Below are positions 63,691 through 64,000 of a DNA stretch of 64,000 bases, piece after piece. Each line of letters opens with the position of its first letter. Positions within the stretch are counted from its first letter, which is position 1. Origin of the DNA: Reticulitermes speratus. Taxonomy: Eukaryota; Arthropoda; Insecta; Blattodea; Rhinotermitidae. Made by a program: the position numbers and the translations under genes. The stretch is from positions 5,304,215 to 5,368,214 of the forward strand of contig JAJKFL010000006.1 of the NCBI GenBank assembly GCA_021186555.1, read 5' to 3'. The notes beneath the pieces are model-generated. The model worked only from the letters and a program-made list of their open reading frames with translations, had not been told where the DNA came from and made no database searches.

Positions 63691-64000
63691 TCTAGTAGTG
63701 GTATAGGGTAATAGTGGTGGTAGTAGTGGTAGTAGTAGAAATGCTGGTGGTGGTGGTGGTGGTGTTAGAGCAATACATTAACATTGAAACATGAACACAT
63801 TTAAGGTCAAACATATTTATTTGTAAAGCAAGTACAGTACGGGGACGGTCACAGTAGCTCCAGCCGCGTTGCGATGTAGATGTATAGTCCGCTCTTGGCA
63901 TTCACCGCGTGCCTTATGATCCACAATTCGACACATCAAGGCCAACAGTGAACACGAGGAGCAAGACAGATTCACAGGTTGAAGGCAACATTCCAGTAGA
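63691..64000. repeat. GGT/TAG microsatellite and unassigned end
   Basis: GGTAGTAGTGGTAGTAGTAG and GGTGGTGGTGGTGGTG at about 63,718-63,762. Beyond that nothing was recognised. Confidence 0.75.

Overview
This is eukaryotic nuclear DNA from an animal with a large, repeat-rich genome. Intron-split coding exons, several tRNA-derived SINE families, RTE- and Jockey-type LINE remains, Tc1/mariner, hAT and PIF/Harbinger DNA transposons and about nine kb-scale minisatellites all point that way. The mix of repeats suggests an arthropod, probably an insect with a bulky genome such as a cockroach or relative. That is inference; no species marker was identified.

Host gene: one convincing gene lies on the minus strand between 20,706 and 14,793. 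Five exons with matching splice phases encode about 324 residues of an SLC7A6OS/Iwr1-type RNA polymerase II nuclear-import factor. A SINE sits against its fourth exon, and a SINE and an RTE fragment lie in intron 4. Two possible exons of an unrecognised gene (21.25-22.4 kb, minus) are weak.

Layout: 0.8-4.1 kb holds fold-back elements, hammerhead-like motifs, SINEs and a hAT element with perfect TSD. 4.96-8.74 kb is a 113-bp satellite. 9.58-10.61 kb is a deleted Harbinger carrying a Jockey fragment. 11.27-12.13 kb is a head-to-tail SINE tail array. 13-24 kb holds the host gene plus scattered repeats. 24.9-27.0 kb is a 37-bp satellite with higher-order structure, followed by a hAT MITE. 28.5-31 kb has low-complexity arrays, a SINE and fold-backs. 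31.1-33.1 kb is a 43-bp satellite ending in an RTE fragment. 33.7-38.4 kb is SINE-dense, with a mariner nested in a SINE. 39.3-41.3 kb has two arrays (49 bp, about 21 bp) enclosed by inverted repeats. 42-47.5 kb holds nested SINEs, a hAT-like MITE, an interrupted RTE and fold-backs. 48.0-49.0 kb is a 15-bp array and 49.9-50.7 kb a 31-bp array grown inside an RTE fragment. 51.0-52.4 kb has a 76-bp array and two mariner derivatives. 55.2-56.6 kb (47 bp) and 57.7-58.8 kb (second 43-bp family) are further arrays. 59.2-59.8 kb is the best RTE fragment. 60.24-63.44 kb is a near-complete two-gene Harbinger transposon with a mariner inserted in it.

Most notable signal: a recurring hairpin motif, CTGANGAT + stem + GAAAC, occurs roughly 20 times on both strands, often as head-to-head pairs. 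In several unrelated copies the flanking stem changes sequence but stays paired. The layout matches a minimal type I hammerhead ribozyme of the kind reported in Penelope-like retroelements, except for one extra U after the CUGANGA box. The second notable item is the Harbinger, whose two genes interlock: each gene's intron contains exon(s) of the other.
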